From positions 310,001 to 374,000 of the forward strand of contig CP071065.1 of NCBI GenBank assembly GCA_017164015.1: 64,000 bases of DNA, read 5' to 3'. This stretch comes from Nostoc sp. UHCC 0702. GTDB lineage: Bacteria > Cyanobacteriota > Cyanobacteriia > Cyanobacteriales > Nostocaceae. The notes beneath the pieces were generated by a model. The model ran no database searches. It worked only from the letters and a program-made list of their open reading frames with translations, and was not told the origin of the DNA. This document shows positions 25,941 through 35,678 of the stretch, piece by piece (the stretch's first letter is position 1; each line of letters starts with the position of its first letter). Position numbers and translations under genes: made by a program.

Positions 25941-26263
25941 AGCGCCATCCTAGACACTACATGTGGACTGGGGAACTCGGGGCCCCCACGACCGGAGGGA
26001 GTGGGGATTAGGGGCAATGGGGACTGGGGAGATGAGGGAGATGAGGGAGATGGGGGAGAAATAACTAATGCCCAATTACCAATCCCCTATTCCCAATTCC
26101 CCATGCCCCAATGCCCAATGCCCAATTTTTTTAATTTTGATTAATTTCAGTAACAAGTTGTAGTCAGGGGTACACAAGTACAGTCTATTCTAGCCTTCAA
26201 GTTGTTGACACCAAAATTTAATCGAAATTTACGAGTTGATTTATTCTTTAAATTTATACTTTT
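25941..26263. repeat. Repeat-rich spacer between nfeD and the PP2C gene
   Basis: Contains GGGGACTGG, GATGAGGGA and CCCAATGC-type short tandem repeats in about 25965-26125. The last 130 bases are AT-rich and likely hold the promoter of the PP2C gene. No gene. Confidence 0.6.
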
Positions 26264-28249
26264 ATGATTTCTACACAGCCGATAATTTATTGCATAAATC
26301 CAGACTGCGATCGCCCCATCAATACTATAGGCGATCGCTTTTGTGCAAGTTGTCAAACGCCTTTAATTTACCGCTATCTCTGGGCTAGTGGCTCATTGGC
26401 AGCGAAAATCCCACCAGGTACAAAAGTTGCAAATAGATATGAGGTAATTACGCAGCAAATTTGGCTAGATACTCAACCGGCACTGCCACCAAACGCACCA
26501 GAAGAGTTACCAAAAGTAGTTATTCCATATCTAAAGCTATATCAAGAGCATTGGCATCTTCCCCAAGCATATGGATTTGCTCGCTTTTCTATGGAAGATG
26601 CAAACGATAGTGATATCCTCTTACTAGAAAATGTTCCTATAGACGAAACAGGAAATCTCTACCCAACAATTGCTGACTTCTGGGAACAAGCAACGGCAAT
26701 ACGACAAGTTTATTGGCTGTGGCAAATTCTGCAACTTTGGCAACCATTATTAGAATTGGGAGTTGCTCACAGTTTGCTATTGTCAGATAACTTGCGAGTA
26801 CAAGGTTGGTGTGTGCGACTGTTGGAACTTCACGAAACACAAACCATCCAAAAACTGAGTTTACAAGATTTAGGTCAATCTTGGCAGCCTTGGGTAGCAT
26901 CTGCAAAAAGCCAAGAGTTAAAAAATATAGTTCAGCAGATGTGTAGTACCGAGGTAGAGTTAGAGACTATTGCCACTCAACTCAATGCCTTATTACTTTT
27001 ATCGGCGGCACAATTGCCTTTAAGCTTAAAAGTGGCAGGGGCAACAGATACAGGCCCAGAACTGACACAAAATGAAGATACTTGCTATCCACTTGCTTCT
27101 AGTGAAGATGACTTATTACTAAAGCATTTGTCGATTGTTTGTGATGGCATTGGCGGACACCAAGGTGGTGAAGTTGCCAGTCAATTAGCGGTGCAGTCTT
27201 TGAAATTGCAAGTTCGTGCTTTATTAGCAGAGGTGGAAGAACAGACAGAACTTGTACCACCAAAGTTATTGCAAGAACAACTAGAAGCAAGTTTACGGGT
27301 GGTGAATAATGTAATTTGCTCTCGCAATGATGAACAAAAACGCCAAGGCAGAGAACGCATGGCTACAACCCTCGTCATGGCGGTGCAAATTCCCCAACGA
27401 ATACAAACCACTTCTGGATGGCAATCAAAAAATGCCCACGAACTTTATTTAGCAAGTGTCGGTGATAGCCGTGCTTACTGGATAACTTGTGACTACTGTC
27501 AGCTATTGACAGTTGATGATGTTGTGGCAACACGCGAAGTCCGCCATGCCCGGAGTTTGTATCGTAAAGCACTCACTAGACCAGATGCAACTGCCCTCAC
27601 CCAAGCATTAGGGACAAAAGATGCTGAATTTCTGCGTCTTGTGATGAAGCGATTGATTCTAGAAGAAGATGGAGTATTGCTACTGTGTTCTGATGGTTTA
27701 AGTGATAATAATTGGGTGGAACAATCCTGGCAAGATTACGCAATACCAGTGTTAACAGGAAAACTTTCAGTTGAAGATGCTGTGCATGATTGGATTAATT
27801 TAGCAAACCAAAAAAACGGTCATGATAATACATCCGTTGTTCTGACTCTTTGTCGTGTTTCTCCAGCAGACTTAGTGCAGGCGACTCCCCCGCAGTTACC
27901 AGTTGAAATTTCAAAAGTAGAAGAACCACAAGAACAACTAGAAATAGAACAAATACAAGAAGAACAACTAGAAATAGAAGAACTACAAATAGAAGAAGAT
28001 TCTTTGACAGAAAGTTCTCAAGCGCTGCTAGATTTGGAATTGACACAGGAACCAACGCCAACACCAACACCAGTTAAAAAACCTAGTCGGGGTAAGCCTT
28101 TATTACTGCTTGGAGGATTATTAATTTTGCTGGTGGGAGGTACTAGTTTGGGATTATTTGCTTGGTGGCAACTTAATCCTCAAACATTCCAACAAATGTG
28201 TAGGCAACTTCCCCAAAGAGTACAGCAATTTTGTCCCCCAGGAAAGTAG
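26264..28249 (+). CDS. PP2C-type Ser/Thr phosphatase with zinc ribbon and pseudokinase segment
   Basis: 661 residues. A four-Cys zinc ribbon (residues about 9-32, CINPDC and CASC) precedes a kinase-like segment (about 45-225) lacking catalytic motifs, then a PP2C domain (about 255-535). PP2C marks: NEDTCYPL, VCDGIGGHQGGEVAS, SVGDSRAYWI, LLCSDGLSDN and NGHDNTSVVL, whose Asp residues bind Mg/Mn. A Glu-rich linker and one transmembrane helix (about 607-628, PLLLLGGLLILLVGGTSLGLF) end the protein, so it is tail-anchored. It should remove phosphate from phospho-Ser/Thr proteins. FHA genes follow downstream, and a Ser/Thr kinase lies in the convergent cluster. Confidence 0.9.
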   Translation: MISTQPIIYCINPDCDRPINTIGDRFCASCQTPLIYRYLWASGSLAAKIPPGTKVANRYEVITQQIWLDTQPALPPNAPEELPKVVIPYLKLYQEHWHLPQAYGFARFSMEDANDSDILLLENVPIDETGNLYPTIADFWEQATAIRQVYWLWQILQLWQPLLELGVAHSLLLSDNLRVQGWCVRLLELHETQTIQKLSLQDLGQSWQPWVASAKSQELKNIVQQMCSTEVELETIATQLNALLLLSAAQLPLSLKVAGATDTGPELTQNEDTCYPLASSEDDLLLKHLSIVCDGIGGHQGGEVASQLAVQSLKLQVRALLAEVEEQTELVPPKLLQEQLEASLRVVNNVICSRNDEQKRQGRERMATTLVMAVQIPQRIQTTSGWQSKNAHELYLASVGDSRAYWITCDYCQLLTVDDVVATREVRHARSLYRKALTRPDATALTQALGTKDAEFLRLVMKRLILEEDGVLLLCSDGLSDNNWVEQSWQDYAIPVLTGKLSVEDAVHDWINLANQKNGHDNTSVVLTLCRVSPADLVQATPPQLPVEISKVEEPQEQLEIEQIQEEQLEIEELQIEEDSLTESSQALLDLELTQEPTPTPTPVKKPSRGKPLLLLGGLLILLVGGTSLGLFAWWQLNPQTFQQMCRQLPQRVQQFCPPGK

Positions 28250-28686
28250 AGAAGCAGTTTGAAGCTTTTTAAGACTTATATCAAGTCCGGTTAATTAGTT
28301 ATGATTCCCACAGTCATTGCACCCCACCCCTAACCCCTCCCCGTGAACGGGGAGGGGAAAGAAAGCGATTATAAATCGCGTCTACACAGACGAAACCCAC
28401 GGAGGTGGGTTTGAAATTGCTGATTTTGTATTAGTCCGCGCAGGCGGACGCGCGTTTGTGTAGTAGCGAATTCTATTCGCCCAAAATTTTTAAAACATCC
28501 TCTTAATCAGTAATCACGCGGACTGTAGCGAGTCCTTGAAGGTTGGTCAAATCCGAGTCTTTTTTCAAAGTAAAATAAAATGAATATTTCTAAACGAATA
28601 GCAAGGCACGAAAGATGATCTGGAATTAAATTGATTACAGTAGAGTTTACGCACGCCACAAAAATCGTAACTTTTACTAGATCAAC
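28250..28686. other. Repeat-filled gap between PP2C and FHA-WD40 genes
   Basis: Holds a one-sided copy of the ATATCAWGTCC MITE family beginning at 28278, a CCCCTCCCCGTGAACGGGGA hairpin (about 28334-28360), and paired phrases such as CCCACGGAGGTGGG and GCGAATTCTATTCGC typical of interspersed cyanobacterial repeats. No gene. Confidence 0.6.
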
Positions 28687-30021
28687 ATGACACACGACCC
28701 CAGTCTTTCATATTCTGCTTGTCTGATCTTATCTGCATACTCAAGTCAGGTAGCAAATAGTTCTGAAACTAAATATTTCCTATCCTCCACAGAAGAAGTA
28801 CTGATAGGACGTGAGGTTACATGTCAAATCGCTGTCAATTCAGAACAATATCCTACTGTTTCTCGGCATCATGCAAAAATTCAATCTTTTGAAGATGGTT
28901 CACGAATGTCATGGCACATCTACGATTTGAATGCAGCTAATGGAACTTACGTGAATGGTAAGCGGTTGCAGGGGTACCAGATTTTGCAGCCAGGCGATCG
29001 CGTTATGCTTGGCAAAGATGGCCCAGAATTTCTCTTTGAATGTCAAGTGGTTTCAGAACCATTATTAACTACTTCTGAGCCGAATCCTGCTGAGGTGATG
29101 ACATCTGAGTCTAGGGATGATCTATCAGTATTGGAATTAACACCCATAGATACAAGCATCATACCCCAGATTTCCTCCCACCCAATCAACATCACAACTC
29201 AACCAGTGATAACTGTACCCGATGTTACCACTCAGAGTTCTCCACGAAGTCTATGGGATTTGGTCACTGACGAGAGAATAATAGTCTTGTCGGGACACAC
29301 TGATCTAATCCGAGGAGTTGCATTCAGTCCAGATGGTAAGTTTGTGGCTAGTGGTAGTGCAGATAAGACCATCAAGATATGGAATATTGCTTTGTGTGAA
29401 GAATCTCAGACGTTTTCTGGGTACAAGTTAGCCGTTAGTGCAGTTGCGTTTAGCCCAGATGGCAAATTGCTAGCTAGCGGTAGCGCCGACAAAACGATAA
29501 AAATTTGGGATCTCAAATCAAATGAGGAAGTTCAGACAATAACTGGGCATAATATGGGCGTTAGTGCGATCGCCTTTAGTTCTGATAATAAATTTCTTGC
29601 CAGTAGCAGTGCTGACAAAACTATCAGAATTTGGGATCTCAAATCAACTGAGGTAGTCCATACCCTAGCAGGACACAAGATGGGCGTGAATGCAGTTGCA
29701 TTTAGTCCAGATGTCCAATTGTTAGCAAGTGGTAGTGCAGACAGAATAGTAAAACTATGGAAGGTAGAGTCTGGGGAAGAACTTTTGACTTTACCAACGT
29801 TCCGTTCATCGATTAATGCACTGTTTTTTAGCCCGAATGGGGAACTATTAGCAATTTCTACTGACGACAAAATGATTAGAATCTGGAATTGGAGAGCAGA
29901 GCAAGAACTTCGAGTTTTTTCGGGCTATAGTTGGCAGATTGGCTCTATAGCCATTAGTTCAAATGGACAAATGCTAGCCTGTGGTAGTGAAGATAAAATG
30001 CTAAAGATTTGGAGCATATGA
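28687..30021 (+). CDS. FHA and WD40-repeat protein
   Basis: 444 residues, soluble. The N-terminal FHA domain (about 30-120) has the phosphothreonine-binding signature VLIGREV, TVSRHHAKIQ and NAANGTYVNG. A Ser/Thr/Pro-rich linker leads to six WD40 repeats (about 195-444), most with the pattern GH..V..VAFSPDGK.LASGSADKTIKIW. It is a reader and scaffold: FHA recognises a kinase-phosphorylated partner, the propeller binds proteins. Near-identical repeats 1-4 suggest recent duplication. It is followed by a second FHA gene, and the kinase and phosphatase genes lie close by. Confidence 0.9.
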   Translation: MTHDPSLSYSACLILSAYSSQVANSSETKYFLSSTEEVLIGREVTCQIAVNSEQYPTVSRHHAKIQSFEDGSRMSWHIYDLNAANGTYVNGKRLQGYQILQPGDRVMLGKDGPEFLFECQVVSEPLLTTSEPNPAEVMTSESRDDLSVLELTPIDTSIIPQISSHPINITTQPVITVPDVTTQSSPRSLWDLVTDERIIVLSGHTDLIRGVAFSPDGKFVASGSADKTIKIWNIALCEESQTFSGYKLAVSAVAFSPDGKLLASGSADKTIKIWDLKSNEEVQTITGHNMGVSAIAFSSDNKFLASSSADKTIRIWDLKSTEVVHTLAGHKMGVNAVAFSPDVQLLASGSADRIVKLWKVESGEELLTLPTFRSSINALFFSPNGELLAISTDDKMIRIWNWRAEQELRVFSGYSWQIGSIAISSNGQMLACGSEDKMLKIWSI

Positions 30022-30100
30022 TCTGTATATTTACTCTAACTTTAGTTATTTGATTTTAAGTAAAATCTTAGATTTGATTTCTGACTTGGTGGTGCAATTT

Positions 30101-32200
30101 ATGTCAGTCAAAATAAATAAACTATTAAAGTGTGTTCAAGACGTGCAAAATTTTGTTGCTACTCGCAACATCAGCATTGATCAAGCATTGAAAGAATTGG
30201 GTGAGTCACTCAAAGCTGGAAAATTGATTATGCAAATTGTCGGTCAAGATTTATCGCAGGTGCAAGCATTTCAAAAGCTTCTAGGTTTAAGTGATAAGTT
30301 GTATGATATCTATCAATTAAAAATAGCTACTTTTCCTCAAATACCAGATCCAAATGCTCCACTCCCTACTCCTAACCTAGTTCTTCAGTCTTCTTCCAAT
30401 ATTCAACAACCTGTGCAATATGAACTAACAGCTACTCAGACTCAAATTATCGGTCGTAATCCATCAGTAGCACAACTGCTATTACCTGATAACCTAAATT
30501 TGATTAGTGGACATCATGCTGAAATTCAACCTTTACCAGAAGGGGGTTGGCAGATTAGAGATTTAGGCAGCCGTAATGGAACTTTTATTAATGGCAACCT
30601 ACAAATACTTCAGAACTGGTACACATTGAAACTTGGTGATCAAATCTGTTTAGGATCTGCTTCTCAAGGGTTAGGTAGTGCAACGTTAATATTTGAGAAA
30701 CCCTCAATAGAGGATATTCATCCAAGTTATATAGATGTTCAAAGATTATTAAACTGTAATATCCTTTGTTTAATTATTCCGGATGAGCCGTTGTCAGAGA
30801 CTGTTCAACGGTTTATTCAGCTAGCTAAAGATGCTCAAATTGCAAAGCTTTTTGTTGTGGTGGATAAACCGGGAAGCATTGCTGATGATGTTTTCCAAGA
30901 AACCTTTATGGAGATAGAAAATTCCATCAAGCGGCAACTTCAAGAGTTCCCCTTTGAACTCATCGCACTACTACTACAACCCTTTGTGCCTACCTCTGGA
31001 GCTACTATTATTACTCCCCATGCTCAACCTGAGTTTGAGCAGTTTTGTGATATTCTAGAAGGTTTATCAAAGGATAAAACTGAAGAAATTCTCACAAAAT
31101 GGGCAACTTACAAGCTGAACCAGCAAATAAATTATAGTGAATCTATATTAATTCAACAAGATGCTGCCCTGAAAGAAAAACTGCAAAAAGATGAGGAAAA
31201 ATTCAAAGAATTAACTCAAAATAATCTGAAGAAGCAAGTTGAAAAAGTATATAAAAAAGTAGATAGCGATCGCGATTTGTTTTTTAAGCAAGTAAAGACT
31301 GAATTAAATCAATCTAAGTCCGGTTTACTAGATGAGTTTAGGCAAAGTAGTCTACCTTATAAAATTCAACAATTTACAAAGCAATTGCAACCAACCGTGT
31401 CTGATCAGGGAGGCTATCGCTATATTCGTTTAAAAGTAGGATCAAATGCTACAGCCAGTAAATCTGCGAATTATGTTCACGCAACTGCAACAGAACTTTG
31501 CCATACTGAGCTAACGCGATGGGCTGCTGCGGAGTGGAATCGAATTGGTAGCGAATACGCTGGTGGAGGCTTAGATAGTTTGTTCAAAAAAAGCTATGAA
31601 TCTTTGAATTTTATTCCTGATTTAATGCTACCAGATGAGGGCTTTTCTAACTCACAAACCCTGAGTATTCAGACTTTGTTAGATGTTTCTAGTGTGGAAC
31701 CTACGGCTGATCTCAGATATAAGCAGGTTGGCTTTTGGGGGTATATGTTCAAAAATCTGCGGGGACAGATTATCACTATCGTTGGGACAATAACAATGCT
31801 CGGTAGTGGTTTTATTGGATCTAATGCGAAGGTAATTTTGATTCCTGCTTTAATTCCTATCACGCTAGCGATGGTTTGGTTAAGCCACAAGCAAGAAAAG
31901 GAAGCTAAGGTTGAAGAAGTAGCCGAGAAGCTTCAAAAAGAAACAGCTAACTACTATCAATCTTACGTGAAGGGATTAGTTGATAGATTGATGCAGCGGA
32001 TAGGAGGACTTTTAGAGTTTGAGGAAAGACGTTTTAGAGAGACTTTGGAGAATGTCAAAGAAACCTATGCAGCACACATAATAGAGCTAGAGAAAAATCA
32101 GAATCAACTGAAATCTCAACTTGAAGATTTAAAGCGTTCTGGGCCAAACAAAGTTGAGAAAGAACTCGCCGAATTGCGAAAGCTAAAACAATCTATCTAG
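30101..32200 (+). CDS. FHA protein with dynamin-like membrane helical half, no GTPase motif
   Basis: 699 residues from the ATG at 30101 (GGTGG upstream); an in-frame TTG at 30050 is less likely. A helical N-terminus (about 1-85) precedes a canonical FHA domain (about 110-195: IIGRNPS, ISGHHAEI, GSRNGTFINGN). Residues about 215-310 look like the second half of a dynamin-type G domain (ILCLIIPDEPLSETVQRFI, AKLFVVVDKPGS), but no P-loop GxxxxGK is present. Then come long coiled coils, a hydrophobic pair (about 565-605, IITIVGTITMLGSGFIGSN, VILIPALIPITLAMVWL) like a membrane paddle, and a final coiled coil. I infer a membrane-bound phospho-reader related to bacterial dynamins. Confidence 0.7.
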   Translation: MSVKINKLLKCVQDVQNFVATRNISIDQALKELGESLKAGKLIMQIVGQDLSQVQAFQKLLGLSDKLYDIYQLKIATFPQIPDPNAPLPTPNLVLQSSSNIQQPVQYELTATQTQIIGRNPSVAQLLLPDNLNLISGHHAEIQPLPEGGWQIRDLGSRNGTFINGNLQILQNWYTLKLGDQICLGSASQGLGSATLIFEKPSIEDIHPSYIDVQRLLNCNILCLIIPDEPLSETVQRFIQLAKDAQIAKLFVVVDKPGSIADDVFQETFMEIENSIKRQLQEFPFELIALLLQPFVPTSGATIITPHAQPEFEQFCDILEGLSKDKTEEILTKWATYKLNQQINYSESILIQQDAALKEKLQKDEEKFKELTQNNLKKQVEKVYKKVDSDRDLFFKQVKTELNQSKSGLLDEFRQSSLPYKIQQFTKQLQPTVSDQGGYRYIRLKVGSNATASKSANYVHATATELCHTELTRWAAAEWNRIGSEYAGGGLDSLFKKSYESLNFIPDLMLPDEGFSNSQTLSIQTLLDVSSVEPTADLRYKQVGFWGYMFKNLRGQIITIVGTITMLGSGFIGSNAKVILIPALIPITLAMVWLSHKQEKEAKVEEVAEKLQKETANYYQSYVKGLVDRLMQRIGGLLEFEERRFRETLENVKETYAAHIIELEKNQNQLKSQLEDLKRSGPNKVEKELAELRKLKQSI

Positions 32201-32203
32201 TAC

Positions 32204-32347
32204 AGGACTTAGGCAACTGGCACACATATTTTCTGCGATGGCAGTACTGAGTCAATAGTCAAGGGTAAAAAGTCAAGGTTTTTGGACTTTTGACTCTTGA
32301 CTTTGGACGATTTTTGTCAAAAATATATGACAATGCGCGTAAGTCCT
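32204..32347. mobile_element. MITE, AGGACTTACGC family with heptamer core (copy 3)
   Basis: Ends AGGACTTAGGCAACTGGCAC and (right) GACAATGCGCGTAAGTCCT. The core is AGTCAAGGG/TTGACTCT heptamers in inverted order. It starts four bases after the FHA-dynamin stop and could influence the 3' end of that transcript. Confidence 0.7.
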
Positions 32348-32359
32348 ATAGTATTAGGT

Positions 32360-32520
32360 AACTTCAATAAATACAGCAGATTTCAGCTTAGTGAGGTACA
32401 AAAATACCCCACCCGCCTTAGCAAGGGGAGGGTTGGGGAACTCGGGGCCCCCTCTGGGGATTAGGGGCGGGGTGTACTTCATTCACATGAAAAGTGCTGT
32501 AAATTATCCTGGTTGAAGTT
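32360..32520. mobile_element. MITE with AACTTCAA...TACAGCA inverted ends
   Basis: Left AACTTCAATAAATACAGCAG and right (reverse complement) AACTTCAACCAGG...TACAGCA match in two blocks. The interior holds GGGGAGGGTTGGGG and its complement-like CCCCACCCGCC. No coding capacity. Confidence 0.55.
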
Positions 32521-32582
32521 GCTGAGTGATGACTGATGACTGTGAACATTGGGATATTTTTTATTTTGAAGTGCATCACTTG

Positions 32583-32689
32583 TTATACCAATTTGAAAAA
32601 TGATTGTTACACATGTAGGTTGGGTTTCTATCCGATACCCAACCTACCTATCTACCCATTTGTCGCATTCTTTTCTGAAATTGGTATAA
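32583..32689. mobile_element. MITE, TTATACCAATTT family
   Basis: A 107-bp foldback: left TTATACCAATTTGAAAAATG, right reverse complement TTATACCAATTTCAGAAAAG. The interior GTAGGTTGGGTTTCTATCCG and CCCAACCTAC pair. A left half-copy occurs at about 47633-47670 and a diverged short copy at about 49528-49574. Confidence 0.75.
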
Positions 32690-32698
32690 CAACACCAG

Positions 32699-33607
32699 CT
32701 AGATTATTCCGAACCGCCCAAGTATTTCTTTTGCTTCCATAAAAACATCAACAGTGGTATTAAAGCCTTTATTAGTTGTATCTGTCGCTGTTTCAACCAG
32801 AGCTAAAGTGCGTGTGACATTTGAGCTTGTTTCATCAACAGTTTTGCCTACTTCATCTAAAGCATGGCTCACGTCTTGAGCTGTTGAAATCAAATTACCA
32901 ATTGTTGAATTGTGTTCTGAATAGGCTTGCTCAAGGGAGGAAGTAACAGAATTTTCTGTGTTCACAGATACCTCTAAAAGTTTTTGAGATAACTGATCAG
33001 TTACTTGAGACAAACGTTCAGAAAATTCACTGCTTTTCTCTGAAAGCTGTGATATACATTCACTAGTGATGTATGTCTGCAAGGCTTCTGTGTGTTGAGC
33101 GATCGCTGATTCATGAGCTTGCATTGCTGTGATCAAATCATCTTGGAGGTAAGTTGCAGTCTCAGAAAAAGCATTCTCTAATTCGGCTTCAATTTCCTGA
33201 GTTTTGTCTTGCAGTTTTGTGAAGGTTTCTTCAGTTGCTTGCCAAGCCTCTTGCTGTGCAGAGTTTACAGTTTCTAATGTAGTATCTAGCTCATCAAAAC
33301 TTGCTTTGGTTTCATCAAACTCTTGTTCTATTTCTGATTGGGCAGAGGTAATTTTTTCTTGGAGTTGGTTTAAAGCTTGTCCAACTTCAGTTACTTCACT
33401 ATTGATTTGTTCTCTAATGGCATTGAGTTGTCCCAGAAGTGCCTCTGCGCGTGAGTTTAGCTGTGTCCATTGAGTCTCAATTTGAGCAGCAGTAGAAGCA
33501 ACTAATTGCTCTAGACTGTCGAGGCTTGCTTGGGACTGATCCACCTCCTCAACCATCATTGTGAGTTTTGTAGCAGTTTCGCTAGCAACAGCTTGAAAGT
33601 CAGCCAT
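32699..33607 (-). CDS. Coiled-coil protein 1 of four tandem paralogues
   Basis: 302 residues, almost wholly predicted helix, acidic, rich in Gln, Glu, Ser, Thr and Ala, with no membrane segment or signal peptide. Heptad-like spacing (for example LDSLEQLVASTAAQIETQW) resembles the signalling rods of chemoreceptors or apolipoprotein-type bundles, but no receptor hairpin tip is seen. It is last in the minus-strand run, 37 bases after coiled-coil protein 2. The shared length, composition and organisation of the four suggest a duplicated family forming hetero-oligomers. The many Ser/Thr could be kinase targets. Function is unknown. Confidence 0.75.
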   Translation of the reverse strand: MADFQAVASETATKLTMMVEEVDQSQASLDSLEQLVASTAAQIETQWTQLNSRAEALLGQLNAIREQINSEVTEVGQALNQLQEKITSAQSEIEQEFDETKASFDELDTTLETVNSAQQEAWQATEETFTKLQDKTQEIEAELENAFSETATYLQDDLITAMQAHESAIAQHTEALQTYITSECISQLSEKSSEFSERLSQVTDQLSQKLLEVSVNTENSVTSSLEQAYSEHNSTIGNLISTAQDVSHALDEVGKTVDETSSNVTRTLALVETATDTTNKGFNTTVDVFMEAKEILGRFGII

Positions 33608-33644
33608 AATTTTTTCAATTTTTGATTTTTAATTAGGATAATAT

Positions 33645-34571
33645 TTAGAAAAATGAAGAACTAACCTGTTCTTGCGCTCGCTCAACGCCATCTCTAACTT
33701 CATCAATCAGTGGTTCTAATTGATCAATAGATTCTCTGATTACTTTTCGTCCATTGGACATATTAGAATTAGCTGCTTCCAAGTCCTCGTCAATGCTTGT
33801 GATTGCTGAAATTAAGGTATCTAGACTTTGCTCAACCATCTGTTTCAAGTCAGAGCTAATTTGTGTTTCTACCTCCTCCAACATTTGCTCAACCTGCTGC
33901 CGAACTGTCTGCTCAGCTAAACTTGTTATTTGGTTGCCGAACTCGCTACGCTGCTGAGAAAACTGGTCTATTGTGCTAAGTAAGGAACCGTCTGTTTCCT
34001 GAGACATTGTTTCCAGGCTTTGGGCTAGCTCAAGCACTTGCTCGTCTAGATTTGTTTGTGACTCTTCTAGGTTTTGCTGAAGTTGGGTTGCGGTTTCATC
34101 GGCGAGGTTAACTGCTTCAATTAGGCTTTCTTGCTCAGTTTGAAATTTTGAATGAGCTTGTGCCAAAGCAGACTGAACTTCTTCATTAACTCCTGCCAGA
34201 GCCTCACTGCGATCGTTGAGTAAGGTATTAAATTGAACTACTTTTTCTCGGATAGATTCAACCTCGCTAACTAGTTCTTCTTGTTTGGAGGAAATCAACT
34301 CCGTGAGAGATGCAAATGAGGTTTCAATCTCTGAAAGCTCTCCTTTCAATTCAGTTTGATGTTGAGCAATTTCTGCTTGAATTTGATCAAAAGCAGTCTG
34401 AATTTGAGTCGATAAATTATTTGCTTGAGTTTGTTTTTCTTCAATACTATTTACTAGCTCTTCTACCTCAGTATGAAGGGCTGCAAGTTGTTGAGCTAAA
34501 GTGCTAACTTTTGGGGGGACAGCAGCAGCCGCTTGCGATAGAAGTTGTAAAGATTCCGCAGTTTGACTCAT
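33645..34571 (-). CDS. Coiled-coil protein 2 of four tandem paralogues
   Basis: 308 residues, helical and acidic throughout, opening MSQTAESLQLLSQAAAAVPP and continuing as long heptad runs (LAALHTEVEELVNSIEEKQ). No hydrophobic anchor. It ends with a short SSSFF tail. It sits 57 bases downstream of coiled-coil gene 3 and 37 upstream of gene 1, so the three are very likely one transcript. It shares pattern but little obvious local identity with its neighbours, so the duplications are old. No family name is known to me. Confidence 0.75.
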   Translation of the reverse strand: MSQTAESLQLLSQAAAAVPPKVSTLAQQLAALHTEVEELVNSIEEKQTQANNLSTQIQTAFDQIQAEIAQHQTELKGELSEIETSFASLTELISSKQEELVSEVESIREKVVQFNTLLNDRSEALAGVNEEVQSALAQAHSKFQTEQESLIEAVNLADETATQLQQNLEESQTNLDEQVLELAQSLETMSQETDGSLLSTIDQFSQQRSEFGNQITSLAEQTVRQQVEQMLEEVETQISSDLKQMVEQSLDTLISAITSIDEDLEAANSNMSNGRKVIRESIDQLEPLIDEVRDGVERAQEQVSSSFF

Positions 34572-34628
34572 GATAAAAGCTTCATATTGTACGCGAGACT
34601 ATGGATTAACTAAATTAACAGTCTTGAT

Positions 34629-35636
34629 TTAGAAAATGCTCTCAACAATATCCATGACAGCGTTTGCAGCTTGAAGCTGAACTTTGACACCTGCAAGTAC
34701 TGCCAGGATGGGAATTGGTGCAGTCATTGCTGTAGTGATTTCTGTTCCTACTGACATGATCAGAACATTTTCTGCGACTTCCTCAGCCACAGCCTCAACA
34801 ATGCCTTCTACCGCCTCTCGAAAAGCACTCTCAATTTTCTCTCTACATGTATCTCGACATTCTTCACCAACATCATTGAGAATTTCAGAAACCTGATCTT
34901 TCAATTGATTACCAGCTTCTTCTGAAATACTTCTAAAACTGTCGAACAGATCACTTAATTCTTGCTCTGCATCACTAAAACTGTTTTGCAGCGTAGTTAG
35001 GTGTTCCTGAGTGAGTCGATTACTCACAGTTGTGAAGGAGGTTTCAGTAGTTGAGGACAAATTGTCAGTTAGTTCAGTGATAAACTTGTCGAATGCAGAC
35101 TCAGTTGAAGTTTGGAATGTAGTAGTTTGTTGCTCTACATTAGCAACTGCCTCATTTAAACCTTCAAAGACTTCTTGAGTCGTTTGCTGAACTTCAGTGA
35201 GAGCCTGTTGGAGTGTAGCGTTGGCTTCTTGGACTGTGTTAAATGTTTCAGACAGCTCATTGGTAGTTTCTTCAAGCTGAGTGCGGCTGCTAGTAGCTTC
35301 AGTTTCAAAGGCAGATTGTGCTTGCTCAACAGCTTGAAAGCTAGTATCTAGTTGATTATTGCCTTGTGTGAGGGCTTGGTGCAAAGCTTCTAGTAATTCA
35401 GTGGAAGCAGTGACTTCACTGTCAACTGTGTTTTCAATCTCTGTCAAATCGCTCACCAGTTCAGCGACGGTGGTTGTAAACGTTTGAGTAACATGATTCA
35501 GAGCCTCAGCAGCACTGGATATACTATCGCCTGATTGCGTTAGTTCTCCAGTCGTGAAATCAAGCAAGCTCATAAATTGATTGAGTTTCTGGGTGATTTC
35601 CTCAAGATTTTGTCCAAACTCTGCTAGTTCTGCCAT
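34629..35636 (-). CDS. Coiled-coil protein 3, with hydrophobic C-terminal segment
   Basis: 335 residues. The first about 260 are acidic coiled coil as in its paralogues. It differs in having two Cys (ECRDTCRE, about residues 262-266) and a hydrophobic end (about 285-335, VLIMSVGTEITTAMTAPIPI and LAVLAGVKVQLQAA), able to insert in or lie on a membrane. It may therefore anchor the complex. Downstream gene 2 follows after 57 bases; upstream, a MITE fills most of the 294-base gap to gene 4. Confidence 0.75.
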   Translation of the reverse strand: MAELAEFGQNLEEITQKLNQFMSLLDFTTGELTQSGDSISSAAEALNHVTQTFTTTVAELVSDLTEIENTVDSEVTASTELLEALHQALTQGNNQLDTSFQAVEQAQSAFETEATSSRTQLEETTNELSETFNTVQEANATLQQALTEVQQTTQEVFEGLNEAVANVEQQTTTFQTSTESAFDKFITELTDNLSSTTETSFTTVSNRLTQEHLTTLQNSFSDAEQELSDLFDSFRSISEEAGNQLKDQVSEILNDVGEECRDTCREKIESAFREAVEGIVEAVAEEVAENVLIMSVGTEITTAMTAPIPILAVLAGVKVQLQAANAVMDIVESIF

Positions 35637-35678
35637 GTGGGAAGGCTATGCCTCAATGAGAAAAGGATTATTTTTAGT

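Noticed and set aside
28507..28695. 62-codon minus-strand frame before the FHA-WD40 gene
   Set aside because: It lies in interspersed repeat and promoter DNA, with no domain and poor start context.
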